NCBI GenBank assembly: GCA_900544345.1
Contig: UQUR01000003.1
Coordinates: 62,001-126,000 of the forward strand
Reading direction: 5' to 3'
DNA length: 64,000 bases
DNA from: an uncultured Sutterella sp.
GTDB lineage: Bacteria; Pseudomonadota; Gammaproteobacteria; Burkholderiales; Burkholderiaceae_F
Below, one piece after another: positions 42,635 through 51,468 of this stretch. The notes below the pieces were generated by a model. The model did no database searches, was not told where the DNA came from, and saw only the letters and a program-made list of their open reading frames with translations. How positions within the stretch are numbered: position 1 is the first letter of the stretch; every line of letters starts with the position of its first letter. The translations under genes were made by a program, and so were the position numbers.

Positions 42635-43944
42635 GTGCACTGCTTGGTCAAGCTATGGCCGTCTGCACAAGTGGATGGCAACTGATGATTAAAGAGTCTG
42701 CTTCTTTGGAAAGGGCTCTAAGCTACTGTCTTAATAAACAAAATCCAGAGCTTAGGAGTATCGTTCAGAGTTTGCTCTACACAACTGTACGGCATCGTGC
42801 ACAAGTCGAAGTTCTTTTGAAAAAACTTGTTCAAAAGGAACCAAAAGAGAATATTAAAGCCTTATTGAGTATCTCCTTAGCTTTATTACTTGAAAACAAA
42901 GAAAAGGATTTTGTAGTCGTAGATCAAGCTGTAGAGGCTGCCAAAACTCTGACACAAACAAAGTGGGCAGGAGGTTTTGTCAACGCAGTTTTGAGAAATT
43001 TTCTACGCAATCGAACCAAACTAAGTGAGGGTTTTAAAACCAATTTATGTGCACGTTTCAACGCACCAGGTTGGTGGATTTCAAAGATACGCCGGGCCTA
43101 TCCAAAAAATTGGCAAAACATATTGCGAGTTCAGAATAGCCGACCACCATTGACGTTACGAGTCAATATATCCAAAATTTCTGTCGAAGAGTTTCTGGAC
43201 AATTTAAATCATGCTGGTTTACACGGCCAACAGGTGGGACCATTAGCCGTCATCATTGATCCGCCCTGCCCAGTTGAAAAAATTCCGGGGTTTTTATCTG
43301 GTCATTGTTCAGTCCAAGATGCTGGCAGTCAGTTGGTCACACAATTTCTTAGTCTGAAAGATCATGACAAAGTTCTGGACGCTTGCGCTGCACCGGGAGG
43401 AAAAACAGCATTACTTTTGGAAAGCCAAACGCTTAATGTAACAGCCATGGAAGTGGACCCTGCTAGAGCTTCTAAAATTCATGAAACGCTCTCTCGTCTC
43501 GGTCTGGAAGCTAAAATAGTCGTTGGGGATGCGGGCGATAAAAATGTGCTAAACCAGTTGGGAATGTTTGACGCCATCTTGCTTGATGCTCCATGTACTG
43601 CCTCTGGCATTGTTCGACGTCATCCGGATATCGTTTGGAGCAGGAGGCCCGAGGATGTCAAGGTTTTGGCTTCAAGGCAAGCCAGACTGCTCGAAGCTCT
43701 TTGGGAAAAGTTGCCTGATGGAAAAGATTTACTCTATATCGTATGCTCTATTTTCCCTGAGGAAGGTCCTGAGCAGATAGAAAATTTTTTAAAAAAACAT
43801 CCTCAAGCTCATTTGAAGGCTACGCCTTTAGCTTCGGACGGTATGCTTCGCCTTTTGCCGACAGAAAGCGAAAATAATAATGCTTTACCGAAGAACCATG
43901 ACGGATTTTTTTATGCTCTTTTGAATAAGAGGAGCAAAAGCTGA
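42631..43944 (+). CDS. rsmB: 16S rRNA (cytosine-967 C5)-methyltransferase
   Basis: 437 residues: an N-terminal NusB-like RNA-binding domain (about 1-150, including VDQAVEAAKT and GFVNAVLRNFL), then the SAM methyltransferase domain with DACAAPGGKT, the catalytic cysteine motifs DAPCTASG and YIVCSIFPEEG, and RRHPDIVW. It uses SAM, linking it to the metK/ahcY cycle. Overlaps fmt upstream and the DUF4390 gene downstream (TGATG), so the run from fmt to ntrX is probably one operon. Confidence 0.95.
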   Translation: MSALLGQAMAVCTSGWQLMIKESASLERALSYCLNKQNPELRSIVQSLLYTTVRHRAQVEVLLKKLVQKEPKENIKALLSISLALLLENKEKDFVVVDQAVEAAKTLTQTKWAGGFVNAVLRNFLRNRTKLSEGFKTNLCARFNAPGWWISKIRRAYPKNWQNILRVQNSRPPLTLRVNISKISVEEFLDNLNHAGLHGQQVGPLAVIIDPPCPVEKIPGFLSGHCSVQDAGSQLVTQFLSLKDHDKVLDACAAPGGKTALLLESQTLNVTAMEVDPARASKIHETLSRLGLEAKIVVGDAGDKNVLNQLGMFDAILLDAPCTASGIVRRHPDIVWSRRPEDVKVLASRQARLLEALWEKLPDGKDLLYIVCSIFPEEGPEQIENFLKKHPQAHLKATPLASDGMLRLLPTESENNNALPKNHDGFFYALLNKRSKS

Positions 43945-44543
43945 TGCAATTTAAACAACACTCTGTCTCACTGATATTGAGTCTTTTATTAGGACTCGGG
44001 AGTGTTGTGCCTGCTTGGGCAAATGACATTACTGTTATGTTTTCAACGCTTTCTTCACGGTTTAGTACCCCACAAGGACTCTATCTTGATGTCAACGTTG
44101 AATTTGATTTGCCAAGAAGTGTTCAGGATGCTCTCAACCGAGGTATCCCACTTTACTTTGTGACAGAGTTCACAATTGAACGGCAACGTTGGTATTGGGT
44201 CAACAAACCAATCGTTGAAGCCTCTCTGTTAACAAGATTATCATACAGTCCTCTTACCCGTCAGTACAGACTTTCCCGTGGCGGTTTATCTCAATCTTTT
44301 GATTCTCTTTCGGAAACCTTATCAATTCTTAAGTCGCTTCATGGATGGCGAGTTTCTGAGGATCCTGTTATAGAAAATCCTGAAGACTGTGTCGCAGAAG
44401 TAATGGTTAGATTGGACACAGAGCAATTACCTTTGCCAATGCAAGTTACAATCGGTGAAAATGATTGGGACCTGACTTCCGATTGGCATTCTGTCGACTT
44501 CGATAGAAGTATCACTAATCCAGAAAAGGGCGACAAGCAATGA
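43944..44543 (+). CDS. DUF4390 exported protein
   Basis: 199 residues with an N-terminal signal peptide (MQFKQHSVSLILSLLLGLGS, cleavage near PAWA). The body (VNVEFDLPRSVQDALNRGIPLYFVTEFTI and RQRWYWVNKP) matches DUF4390, a betaproteobacterial family always found between rsmB and the ntrY sensor gene. Role unknown. The position and periplasmic location suggest it may assist or inform the NtrY sensor, which is inference. Overlaps ntrY by 4 bp. Confidence 0.85.
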   Translation: MQFKQHSVSLILSLLLGLGSVVPAWANDITVMFSTLSSRFSTPQGLYLDVNVEFDLPRSVQDALNRGIPLYFVTEFTIERQRWYWVNKPIVEASLLTRLSYSPLTRQYRLSRGGLSQSFDSLSETLSILKSLHGWRVSEDPVIENPEDCVAEVMVRLDTEQLPLPMQVTIGENDWDLTSDWHSVDFDRSITNPEKGDKQ

Positions 44544-46690
44544 GATATCGTCTCAGATACGGCGCTAGTATCGGTCTGGCTATCATTGTTGTCCTTCTTT
44601 TTCTTTTAACTTCTGCCGGGACAACATCACGCGAACTAGAACCCTACTTTCCCCTGTTACTAATCATCAATGCATTAGTAGTCTTGGGGTTATTAATTGC
44701 CGTCATCTCACTCATTTCAAAACTTATCAAAAGATACCGGCAAAAGCAGTTCGGTTCACGCATGTTAGCAACACTTGTCTGCACAATTTCTTTTGTAGCG
44801 CTTTTACCTTCTTTACTGATTTACACAATTTCAACCCATCTAATTTCTCAGGCGTTTGACTCAGGCGTTGACTCCAGAGTGGAAAAAGCTCTGGATTCTG
44901 GGGTTGCATTAGCTCAGAATTCCTTACTGAGAATACAAAACGATCAATTGGTAACTACACGAACCATAGCCGATAGACTCAGCACCATTTCGTTTACAGA
45001 AATGAGCGATGAGTTAATGCGTATGAGTGACCTGACCAATTCTGCTATTCTTTTCCTTATTGACGGAAATGGTCAGATTATTACTCAAACATCTGCTTTG
45101 GCTTCAGTGGATTTAGTGATCCCTACTCGGGAACTTCAGACTGTTAAGCAACAAGGCTATTTTTCAGACCTAGAAGAAGAGACCGTATCGGGGCAAAATC
45201 AACCTACTTTAAGAATTCGCACAATTGTCCCAATCAATAACCACACATCTTCAGATGAATTATTTTTACAAGTCAGCTTAGAAATTCCTCAATCTGTAGC
45301 GCAAAACATCAATGCAGTCACTAGTGGTCTACTCGATTATCAGCAAATTATTTTCACTCGTAGCGGATTGCAAACTATTTATCACTGGTCACTTGTTCTG
45401 AGCCTTTTATTAGCCGCTTTATGCGCAGTTTTAGCTGCATTTTCTTTTGCCAGCAGAACAACAGCGCCTATTAGGCAATTAGCAGAAGGAACGCGAAGAG
45501 TTACCGGAGGTCATTTTCAACCCATTAAAGAATTTACCGGTGCTGATGAAATTAATGAACTGACTCGTGCCTTTAATGTTATGGTTCGAAGAGTCAATGA
45601 TGCTATGGATACTTTAGAAAGCCGCAGAGAAAAGCTTGAACAATCCAATATTTTCCGTGAGCGAATTTTGGAAAATCTCTCTACTGGCATTATCGTTTTA
45701 GATCAAATGAAACGTTTACGCTCTGCCAATATGGGAGCAGTCAGAATTCTTGGCAATAGCGTATTGCAAATAGGTGTGCTATTGAAAGAAGCTAACCCTG
45801 CTTTAGCAGAATTGGTTCTGCCCATGCTTGCAGAAAATTCGAGATCTGTTAAACAGGAAAATGCTTCTTTATCTATTGACGGAATTAAAGAACCTCTGAC
45901 ACTAATGCTAAGAACCTCCTCGGTTCCTCTCAATGACGGTCCTGGTTATCTTGTTGTCATTGATGACATGACTCAAGCTGTAGCCGCTCAACGGGTTATT
46001 GCTTGGGGGGAAGTTGCTAGAAGAATGGCTCATGAAATCAAAAACCCTCTCACTCCCATTCAGCTGGCAGCCGAACGCATGCAAATCAAGCTCTCCCAAC
46101 ACCTTCCAGATGAAGATGTTTTATTGCTAAACAGATATACCAATACAATCGTCGAACAAGTCTCAGCTATCAAGCAAATGGTTAATGACTTCAGAGACTA
46201 TGCTAAATTACCTAAACCGACACTACATCCTCTTGATTTAAATGCATTGCTTGATGATGTGTCTCTGCTTTATAAACAAGCTGGAGGCTCTATTTCATTA
46301 TCATTGGAAAAGAATTTACCCATGATCTCAGCTGATAGGCGACAATTACTTCAAATATTGCACAATTTACTTTCAAATGCGAAAGAAGCCAACAAAGGCG
46401 ACAGAGAGTGCAAAATTAAGTTATCAACACGCTTGGAACGCAGTGGAAAAGACAAGACCGTGATACTAACAGTTGAAGATAACGGTCCTGGGTTTGAAGA
46501 TCAAATACTCAATCATGCTTTTGAACCATATATCACCACAAAAGAAACCGGGACAGGTTTAGGGTTACCTATGGTTAAAAAAATCGTTGAGGAGCATGGA
46601 GGATGGATAAAATTGGCCAACCGGAATTGTGAAAATGGCCAGAAATCAAATGGTGCTATAGTTACGATTGGTTTTGTCAATCTGGCCTGA
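44540..46690 (+). CDS. ntrY: NtrY-like sensor histidine kinase
   Basis: 716-residue membrane kinase. Two N-terminal helices with a third near 85-105, a periplasmic segment, another helix (about 275-300), HAMP linker (ASRTTAPIRQLAEGTRRVTGG), a PAS-like region, then the kinase: H-box MAHEIKNPLTPIQLAAERM, N-box LHNLLSNAKEAN, G1 VEDNGPGF and G2 GTGLGLPM. All catalytic residues are present. The order DUF4390-ntrY-ntrX is the betaproteobacterial arrangement. The signal (nitrogen or redox in other species) cannot be read from sequence. Confidence 0.92.
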   Translation: MRYRLRYGASIGLAIIVVLLFLLTSAGTTSRELEPYFPLLLIINALVVLGLLIAVISLISKLIKRYRQKQFGSRMLATLVCTISFVALLPSLLIYTISTHLISQAFDSGVDSRVEKALDSGVALAQNSLLRIQNDQLVTTRTIADRLSTISFTEMSDELMRMSDLTNSAILFLIDGNGQIITQTSALASVDLVIPTRELQTVKQQGYFSDLEEETVSGQNQPTLRIRTIVPINNHTSSDELFLQVSLEIPQSVAQNINAVTSGLLDYQQIIFTRSGLQTIYHWSLVLSLLLAALCAVLAAFSFASRTTAPIRQLAEGTRRVTGGHFQPIKEFTGADEINELTRAFNVMVRRVNDAMDTLESRREKLEQSNIFRERILENLSTGIIVLDQMKRLRSANMGAVRILGNSVLQIGVLLKEANPALAELVLPMLAENSRSVKQENASLSIDGIKEPLTLMLRTSSVPLNDGPGYLVVIDDMTQAVAAQRVIAWGEVARRMAHEIKNPLTPIQLAAERMQIKLSQHLPDEDVLLLNRYTNTIVEQVSAIKQMVNDFRDYAKLPKPTLHPLDLNALLDDVSLLYKQAGGSISLSLEKNLPMISADRRQLLQILHNLLSNAKEANKGDRECKIKLSTRLERSGKDKTVILTVEDNGPGFEDQILNHAFEPYITTKETGTGLGLPMVKKIVEEHGGWIKLANRNCENGQKSNGAIVTIGFVNLA

Positions 46691-46717
46691 CCATTCTATC
46701 TCAGACTTGTTTTATAA

Positions 46718-47362
46718 ATGGCAAACGTTCTTGTTGTAGATGACGAAGTTGGAATCCGAGAACTCTTCAGTGAGATTCTCTCCGACGAAGGATATACCGT
46801 TACCGTGGCAGCCAACAGCGCGGAGGCTCGCCTTGCTTTGCGCTCTTGTTCACCCGATGTGATCTTGCTTGATATTTGGATGCCGGATACAGACGGGATG
46901 TCATTGTTGAAAGAGTGGGCCTCTCAAGGACCTCTTCCTTGCCCGGTTATCATGATGTCTGGCCATGCAAACATTGATATGGCTGTAGAAGCCACAAAAT
47001 TCGGGGCGTACTCTTTTTTGGAAAAACCGACATCAATTAAAACATTGACAGAAGCATTAAGAGCAGCACTGTCGGCCAAGCAAACAATGGAACGAACCGC
47101 TGCTGCAATACAAAAGACTTCTGCTTCTGCGACACTTGGAACTAAAAAAGAGGACTCTCCTCAGTGTTTGGGTGAAAAAATAGACTTCTCTTTACCACTT
47201 AGGGAAGCAAGAGATCAATTCGAACGTGCTTACTTTACGCACCTGCTTGAACAGGAGAATTACAGTATGACTCGCGTTGCTGCTAAGGCTCAGCTCGAGA
47301 GAACACACTTATATAGAAAGCTGCGTCAACTGGGCATAGAGTGGTCTAAAGAAGAGTCTTGA
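46718..47362 (+). CDS. ntrX: NtrX-like response regulator lacking the AAA+ domain
   Basis: 214 residues. Receiver domain with acidic pocket Asp8/Asp9, phosphorylation site Asp52 (LLDIWMPDTDG) and the conserved Lys near FLEKP. A linker of about 50 residues follows, then a Fis-type helix-turn-helix (NYSMTRVAAKAQLERTHLYRKLRQLGI). Full NtrX proteins carry a sigma-54 AAA+ ATPase between these, absent here with no sign of a frameshift, so it should bind DNA without directly activating sigma-54 polymerase. Expected partner is NtrY, 27 bp upstream. Confidence 0.9.
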   Translation: MANVLVVDDEVGIRELFSEILSDEGYTVTVAANSAEARLALRSCSPDVILLDIWMPDTDGMSLLKEWASQGPLPCPVIMMSGHANIDMAVEATKFGAYSFLEKPTSIKTLTEALRAALSAKQTMERTAAAIQKTSASATLGTKKEDSPQCLGEKIDFSLPLREARDQFERAYFTHLLEQENYSMTRVAAKAQLERTHLYRKLRQLGIEWSKEES

Positions 47363-47387
47363 ACTTGTTGTCGTTCGGGCAAAGTTT

Positions 47388-48785
47388 ATGAAAATTTTAA
47401 TTTTGGGAGCCGGTAGAGTCGGTCGATCCGTAGCGGAAAGTTTAGTAAGCGATGCCAACGATATTACTATCGTTGATGAATCTGCTGATCGAATCGGACA
47501 AATGCAAGAGCGTTTTGATCTCCGAGGCTTAGTTGGAGATGCCAGCTCGCCGTCGATTCTCAGTAGCGCCGGAGCAATGGACACTGACTTACTCATTGCT
47601 GTTACAGCTAATGACGAAACAAATCTTGTAGCCTGCACACTTGCTGCTCAAATTTTCAACATCCCAATGCGTATTGCGCGCGTTCGAGACAGCGAACTCA
47701 GACACTACCCTCGAATCTTAGGTGATGAAGGCTTCCGGGCAACCAGTGTCATTTGGCCGGAGCAGGCATTGGCTACCCAGATTTCCAAATTAATTACGTT
47801 TCCCGCCGCTCAACAAGTTTTAAATTTTGCTGACGATAAACTGACTTTATTTACAGTTAATCCTACAGAAAATGCTCCTCTGACCGGTAAAACTCTTGAA
47901 GAAGCGTTTAGGCTAATGTCCGACGTCAAAATGCGTTTCATCTCAATTTACAGGCGAAATCGACGCTTGGAATGCAGAAATGATACAGTGATAGCCGCAG
48001 ACGATGAGATTACCGTCTTAGTCTCAAGTGATTGTGCAGAAAAAGTTATTGAAGCGTTGCATCCTTTTGAAAAAGCAGAAACTATTGTTTTGATTAACGG
48101 CGGCAAATTATCCGAACTTTTAACTGATAATCTAGAACCTGCCCGCTCGAAACGTCGTATTAAAATTTTCGAAGGCCAAGAGGAAGTCGCTGTTTCTTTA
48201 TCTAAACACTTAAGCAGTAATAAAGTTTCTGTCTCTTTGGTCAAACATGATGATACTCATGCCCTCATGCAAGAGGGTATAGACCAAGCTGACGTGGTTG
48301 TCGCCCTGTCTGGCAATGACGAAATGAATATTATGACTGCTCTTTTAGCTAAAAAACTCGGAGCTAAACGCAGTATTGTTTTATTAGAAAATCAGGTTTA
48401 TTCAGATTTAGTTCGCGGCACGGAAGTTGATGTTACAGTTTCTCCTACTCAAGCCTCACTCGGCGAACTACTCAGACATATTCGTTACGGTGATGTTGTT
48501 AACGCACAAGAACTCTATCAGGATAAAGCCGAGGCATTAGAGATCATTGCTCACGGGACAAAGAAAAGCTCGAAAGTTGTCGGTAAAACTTTACGGGAAA
48601 TCGCCTTCCCCAAGGGAGTTTCTGTCGGAGCGATAGTCAGAGGAGAAGCCGACGAGGCTACAGTGCTGATGGCAGAACCCGATCTTACAGTTATGGACGA
48701 TGATCATTTAATATTGTTTGTACCAAATAAAAAGGTCATCCAACGAATTGAACGTTTGTTTGAAGTGGATGTAGGCTTTTTTTAA
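47388..48785 (+). CDS. trkA: Trk potassium uptake regulator TrkA
   Basis: 465 residues, two tandem RCK (Rossmann plus TrkA_C) units. The first nucleotide-binding loop is ILGAGRVGRSVAESL with VDESADRIGQ; the second unit has KIFEGQEEVAVSLSKHLSS and VVALSGNDEMNIMTALLAKKLGA. It gates TrkH in response to NAD(H)/ATP. trkH follows 11 bp later, so the two subunits are co-expressed; ntrX lies 25 bp upstream on the same strand. Confidence 0.95.
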   Translation: MKILILGAGRVGRSVAESLVSDANDITIVDESADRIGQMQERFDLRGLVGDASSPSILSSAGAMDTDLLIAVTANDETNLVACTLAAQIFNIPMRIARVRDSELRHYPRILGDEGFRATSVIWPEQALATQISKLITFPAAQQVLNFADDKLTLFTVNPTENAPLTGKTLEEAFRLMSDVKMRFISIYRRNRRLECRNDTVIAADDEITVLVSSDCAEKVIEALHPFEKAETIVLINGGKLSELLTDNLEPARSKRRIKIFEGQEEVAVSLSKHLSSNKVSVSLVKHDDTHALMQEGIDQADVVVALSGNDEMNIMTALLAKKLGAKRSIVLLENQVYSDLVRGTEVDVTVSPTQASLGELLRHIRYGDVVNAQELYQDKAEALEIIAHGTKKSSKVVGKTLREIAFPKGVSVGAIVRGEADEATVLMAEPDLTVMDDDHLILFVPNKKVIQRIERLFEVDVGFF

Positions 48786-48796
48786 GAGAAAGTATC

Positions 48797-50269
48797 ATGC
48801 TTCGAACACTCCAACGATTACTGTTCCCTGTACTCAATGCTCTTGGACCACTGCTCATGATTTTAGCGGTAGCCCAATTACTGCCTCTCGGAATTGCCTA
48901 TCGTGACGGAGAGCAAGTTCTGCAGGAATTTTCTACCTCGGCACTTATCAGTTTTGCGATCGGATTATTTTTCTTTTTCTCTACGAAGCGCTTCAAAAGA
49001 GAGCTTGAGCCAAGAGATGGTTTTTTATTAGTCACCCTTTCCTGGTTATCTGCAGCATTAGTTGGCTCAATCCCATTTTATTTATTACTACCCGATGTTG
49101 CCTACGAGCGGATTTTCTTTGAAGCCGTCTCTTGTCTTACGACAACTGGGGCGACAGCTCTAACCAACCTATCTGACCTGCCTTTGTCTCTCAACTATTG
49201 GCGTTGTCTTTTATCCTGGTTGGGAGGTATGGGTATCATCGTCTTGGCTGTTGCTATTTTGCCGCTTTTGGGCGTCGGTGGAGCCCAATTATTTAAAGTG
49301 GAAAATTCCAATCTTTTTAAAGATGATCGCTTAACGCCTCGTATTGCTGATACAGCTAAAGCTTTGTACGTCATCTACATTCTTGCCTCTGTAGCATGCG
49401 TAGCCGCCTATCATTGGGCCGGGATGAATTGGGATGATGCCATTATGTTCATGTTCACGACAATGAGTCTTAGCGGCATCACTCCCTATGATCAGAGTAT
49501 CGGATATTTCAATTCTCCTGCAATTGAAATGGTAGCGGTTGTTTTCATTATCTTTTCAGGTTTTAACTTTTCACTTCATTTTACAGCCTGGAGACAACGC
49601 TCTATTTCTACTTATTTCACAGATATTGAAGCGCGATCTTGGCTTCTGGTTTTGTTAATCGGTGTATTAATTGTTTTTTCAATGCTGAGCGTTAATCATG
49701 TCTATCCAACTTGGGATATCACACTCAGACATGCACTTTTCAATGTAGCATCTTTATTCTCTACAACGGGTTACACAACTGTTGATTATGAATTATGGCC
49801 CAGCTCCTTAGGCTTTCTTCTTTTAATGGGTAGCCTGTTTGCCTCCTGTTCCGGTTCGACCGGTGGCGGTGTCAAGATGATCAGATTGCTTATTTTTGTA
49901 AAACAGGCTTTACTGTGTTTGCATACTTTGCTCAGACCCAGAGACTACCTGCCTTTAAGACTTGGTAAACACACAATTTCTGAAAATTTAGCTGCTAATG
50001 TTTCTGCGTTTTTTGCTCTGCACGCTTCCGTTGTAATTATTTGTACATTACTGATTATGTCTTCTGGAGTTGGCCTGACAGAGTCTCTTTCAACGGCCAT
50101 TGCCTGCATTGCCAATACCGGTCCCGGTTTAGGTAGCGTCGGACCAGCTGGCAATTATGCGGCATGCAATCCTATTCATTTATGGATTGGCTCTTTTTGT
50201 ATGTTTGTTGGTCGTCTGGAATTATTTACTGTTTTCGTAATATTCACGCGCTCTTTCTGGAGAAGCTAG
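48797..50269 (+). CDS. trkH: Trk potassium channel subunit TrkH
   Basis: 490-residue inner-membrane protein of the TrkH/TrkG family. Four pore-loop repeats are visible, including AVSCLTTTGATALTNLSDLP, FTTMSLSGITPYD, LFSTTGYTTVDYELWP and IACIANTGPGLGSVGPAGNYA, each carrying the selectivity-filter Gly. SCSGSTGGGVKMIRLLIFVKQ is the conserved loop following the third filter. Works with TrkA. Its stop overlaps the convergent DUF1840 gene by 4 bp. Confidence 0.96.
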   Translation: MLRTLQRLLFPVLNALGPLLMILAVAQLLPLGIAYRDGEQVLQEFSTSALISFAIGLFFFFSTKRFKRELEPRDGFLLVTLSWLSAALVGSIPFYLLLPDVAYERIFFEAVSCLTTTGATALTNLSDLPLSLNYWRCLLSWLGGMGIIVLAVAILPLLGVGGAQLFKVENSNLFKDDRLTPRIADTAKALYVIYILASVACVAAYHWAGMNWDDAIMFMFTTMSLSGITPYDQSIGYFNSPAIEMVAVVFIIFSGFNFSLHFTAWRQRSISTYFTDIEARSWLLVLLIGVLIVFSMLSVNHVYPTWDITLRHALFNVASLFSTTGYTTVDYELWPSSLGFLLLMGSLFASCSGSTGGGVKMIRLLIFVKQALLCLHTLLRPRDYLPLRLGKHTISENLAANVSAFFALHASVVIICTLLIMSSGVGLTESLSTAIACIANTGPGLGSVGPAGNYAACNPIHLWIGSFCMFVGRLELFTVFVIFTRSFWRS

Positions 50270-50592
50270 TTCAACGGCTCCCAACGAACATTAACTTTTT
50301 TATCAGCGGCCTTTCGTAAAAGCTTCAAAAGAGAATAAAAGCGAGTTTTCACCGATACGCGTGCGAGCATTGCGGGCCTTTCTTTCGCTTCATCTTCATC
50401 TTCTGGTACTTCCTGTTCTGCTTCCTGATTGATAGCCTTTTCCAACGCCAAAATTACTGACGGAATATCCTCAGCCAAAACAGCACCTTTATCATGAAAA
50501 GGAAGACCTGCAAGCTGAAATATCGGCTCAACATGCTGACGCATCATAATGATTTCTCCGCCTGCCTTTGAACGAAAAACTACAACCGCCAT
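50266..50592 (-). CDS. DUF1840 family protein
   Basis: 108 residues from ATG 50592, chosen because GAGGG lies six bases upstream and the family starts with a VxFxSKA strand (here MAVVVFRSKAGGEIIMMRQH). The IFQLAG and GAVLAEDIPSVILALEKAI segments and an acidic stretch (EAEQEVPEDEDEAKE) follow. DUF1840 is a small, mostly betaproteobacterial family of unknown function. The longer frame to 50658 has no support. Confidence 0.8.
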   Translation of the reverse strand: MAVVVFRSKAGGEIIMMRQHVEPIFQLAGLPFHDKGAVLAEDIPSVILALEKAINQEAEQEVPEDEDEAKERPAMLARVSVKTRFYSLLKLLRKAADKKVNVRWEPLN

Positions 50593-50802
50593 TTTCATCC
50601 CTCTACTCTTCAAAATTGAATACTTGGAACATTTTATCGATCTCTGTGCAATAACCATACAAAGACATCAAAACAAGTGTCACCACAGCGCTGCATCCAT
50701 CTTTTCAAAATACAGCCACGACGCTTAGAATATAGTCAAAATTTTTTGAAAGACAAAAAACGTCGCAATCCTCTGCGAAACCTGTAAATAGACTTAACTG
50801 CC

Positions 50803-51468
50803 ATGACTCAACCATTTATTTCTCCGCTGAAAGCCGATGAATTTGTCGAGCTAGATGAGTTATTAGCCCAGTTTGATGATGATAGTTTGCCGATGGATGC
50901 CTCTGAGGCCGATGGGTTCTTAACAGCTTTGTGTTTATTGCCCAACGAAGTATCCCCCATGGATTGGATGCCTATTGTTTTCAATGCCCCCAATACAAAA
51001 CCCTCGAAACTTCCTCAGCCTCAGCAAACCAGACTTCAAGAGCTGTTATACCGGCGTTATAGGGAGATTAATCACCGTTTAAGCCAACTTAAGCCCTTAG
51101 ATCCTATCGTCTTCGATCCAGAAGATGAACAAGGAGAGCCGCTTGAAGGTGAGTCAGAAATTGTTGCGCTTCAACCGTTCGCTTCTGGTTTTTTAACAGC
51201 AGCCCAGCATTGGTCTGGTCTTTTAGACTCCGATGACCCAACCGTCACTTCTGCCCTTATTGGGATTTGGCGTCATTTACCGGAAAACGAAATCGGTGAT
51301 TTTGCACAAGTTCGAGATGAGCTTTTGTCAGAATCTCCTCTAGAGAATCTCGACGATGCAATTGAAGATATCGCTTTATGTGTTAGGCAGATTGCCTCTG
51401 TTACACGAGGCTTTAAAGAAAAAAGACAAATTGTATCCAAACACCGTAAACGTGCCCCTCACCGTTAA
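50803..51468 (+). CDS. UPF0149 (YecA/YgfB) family protein
   Basis: 221 residues. The opening LDELLAQFDDDSLPMDASEADGFLTALCLLPNEVSPMDWMP pattern (described here by its key DGFLTAL and P-x-W elements) is the UPF0149 signature, and FASGFLTAAQHWSGL is the second conserved part. The tail is basic (KHRKRAPHR) but shows no YecA SEC-C zinc motif. Function unknown. Stop overlaps the ampG stop by 4 bp. Confidence 0.8.
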   Translation: MTQPFISPLKADEFVELDELLAQFDDDSLPMDASEADGFLTALCLLPNEVSPMDWMPIVFNAPNTKPSKLPQPQQTRLQELLYRRYREINHRLSQLKPLDPIVFDPEDEQGEPLEGESEIVALQPFASGFLTAAQHWSGLLDSDDPTVTSALIGIWRHLPENEIGDFAQVRDELLSESPLENLDDAIEDIALCVRQIASVTRGFKEKRQIVSKHRKRAPHR

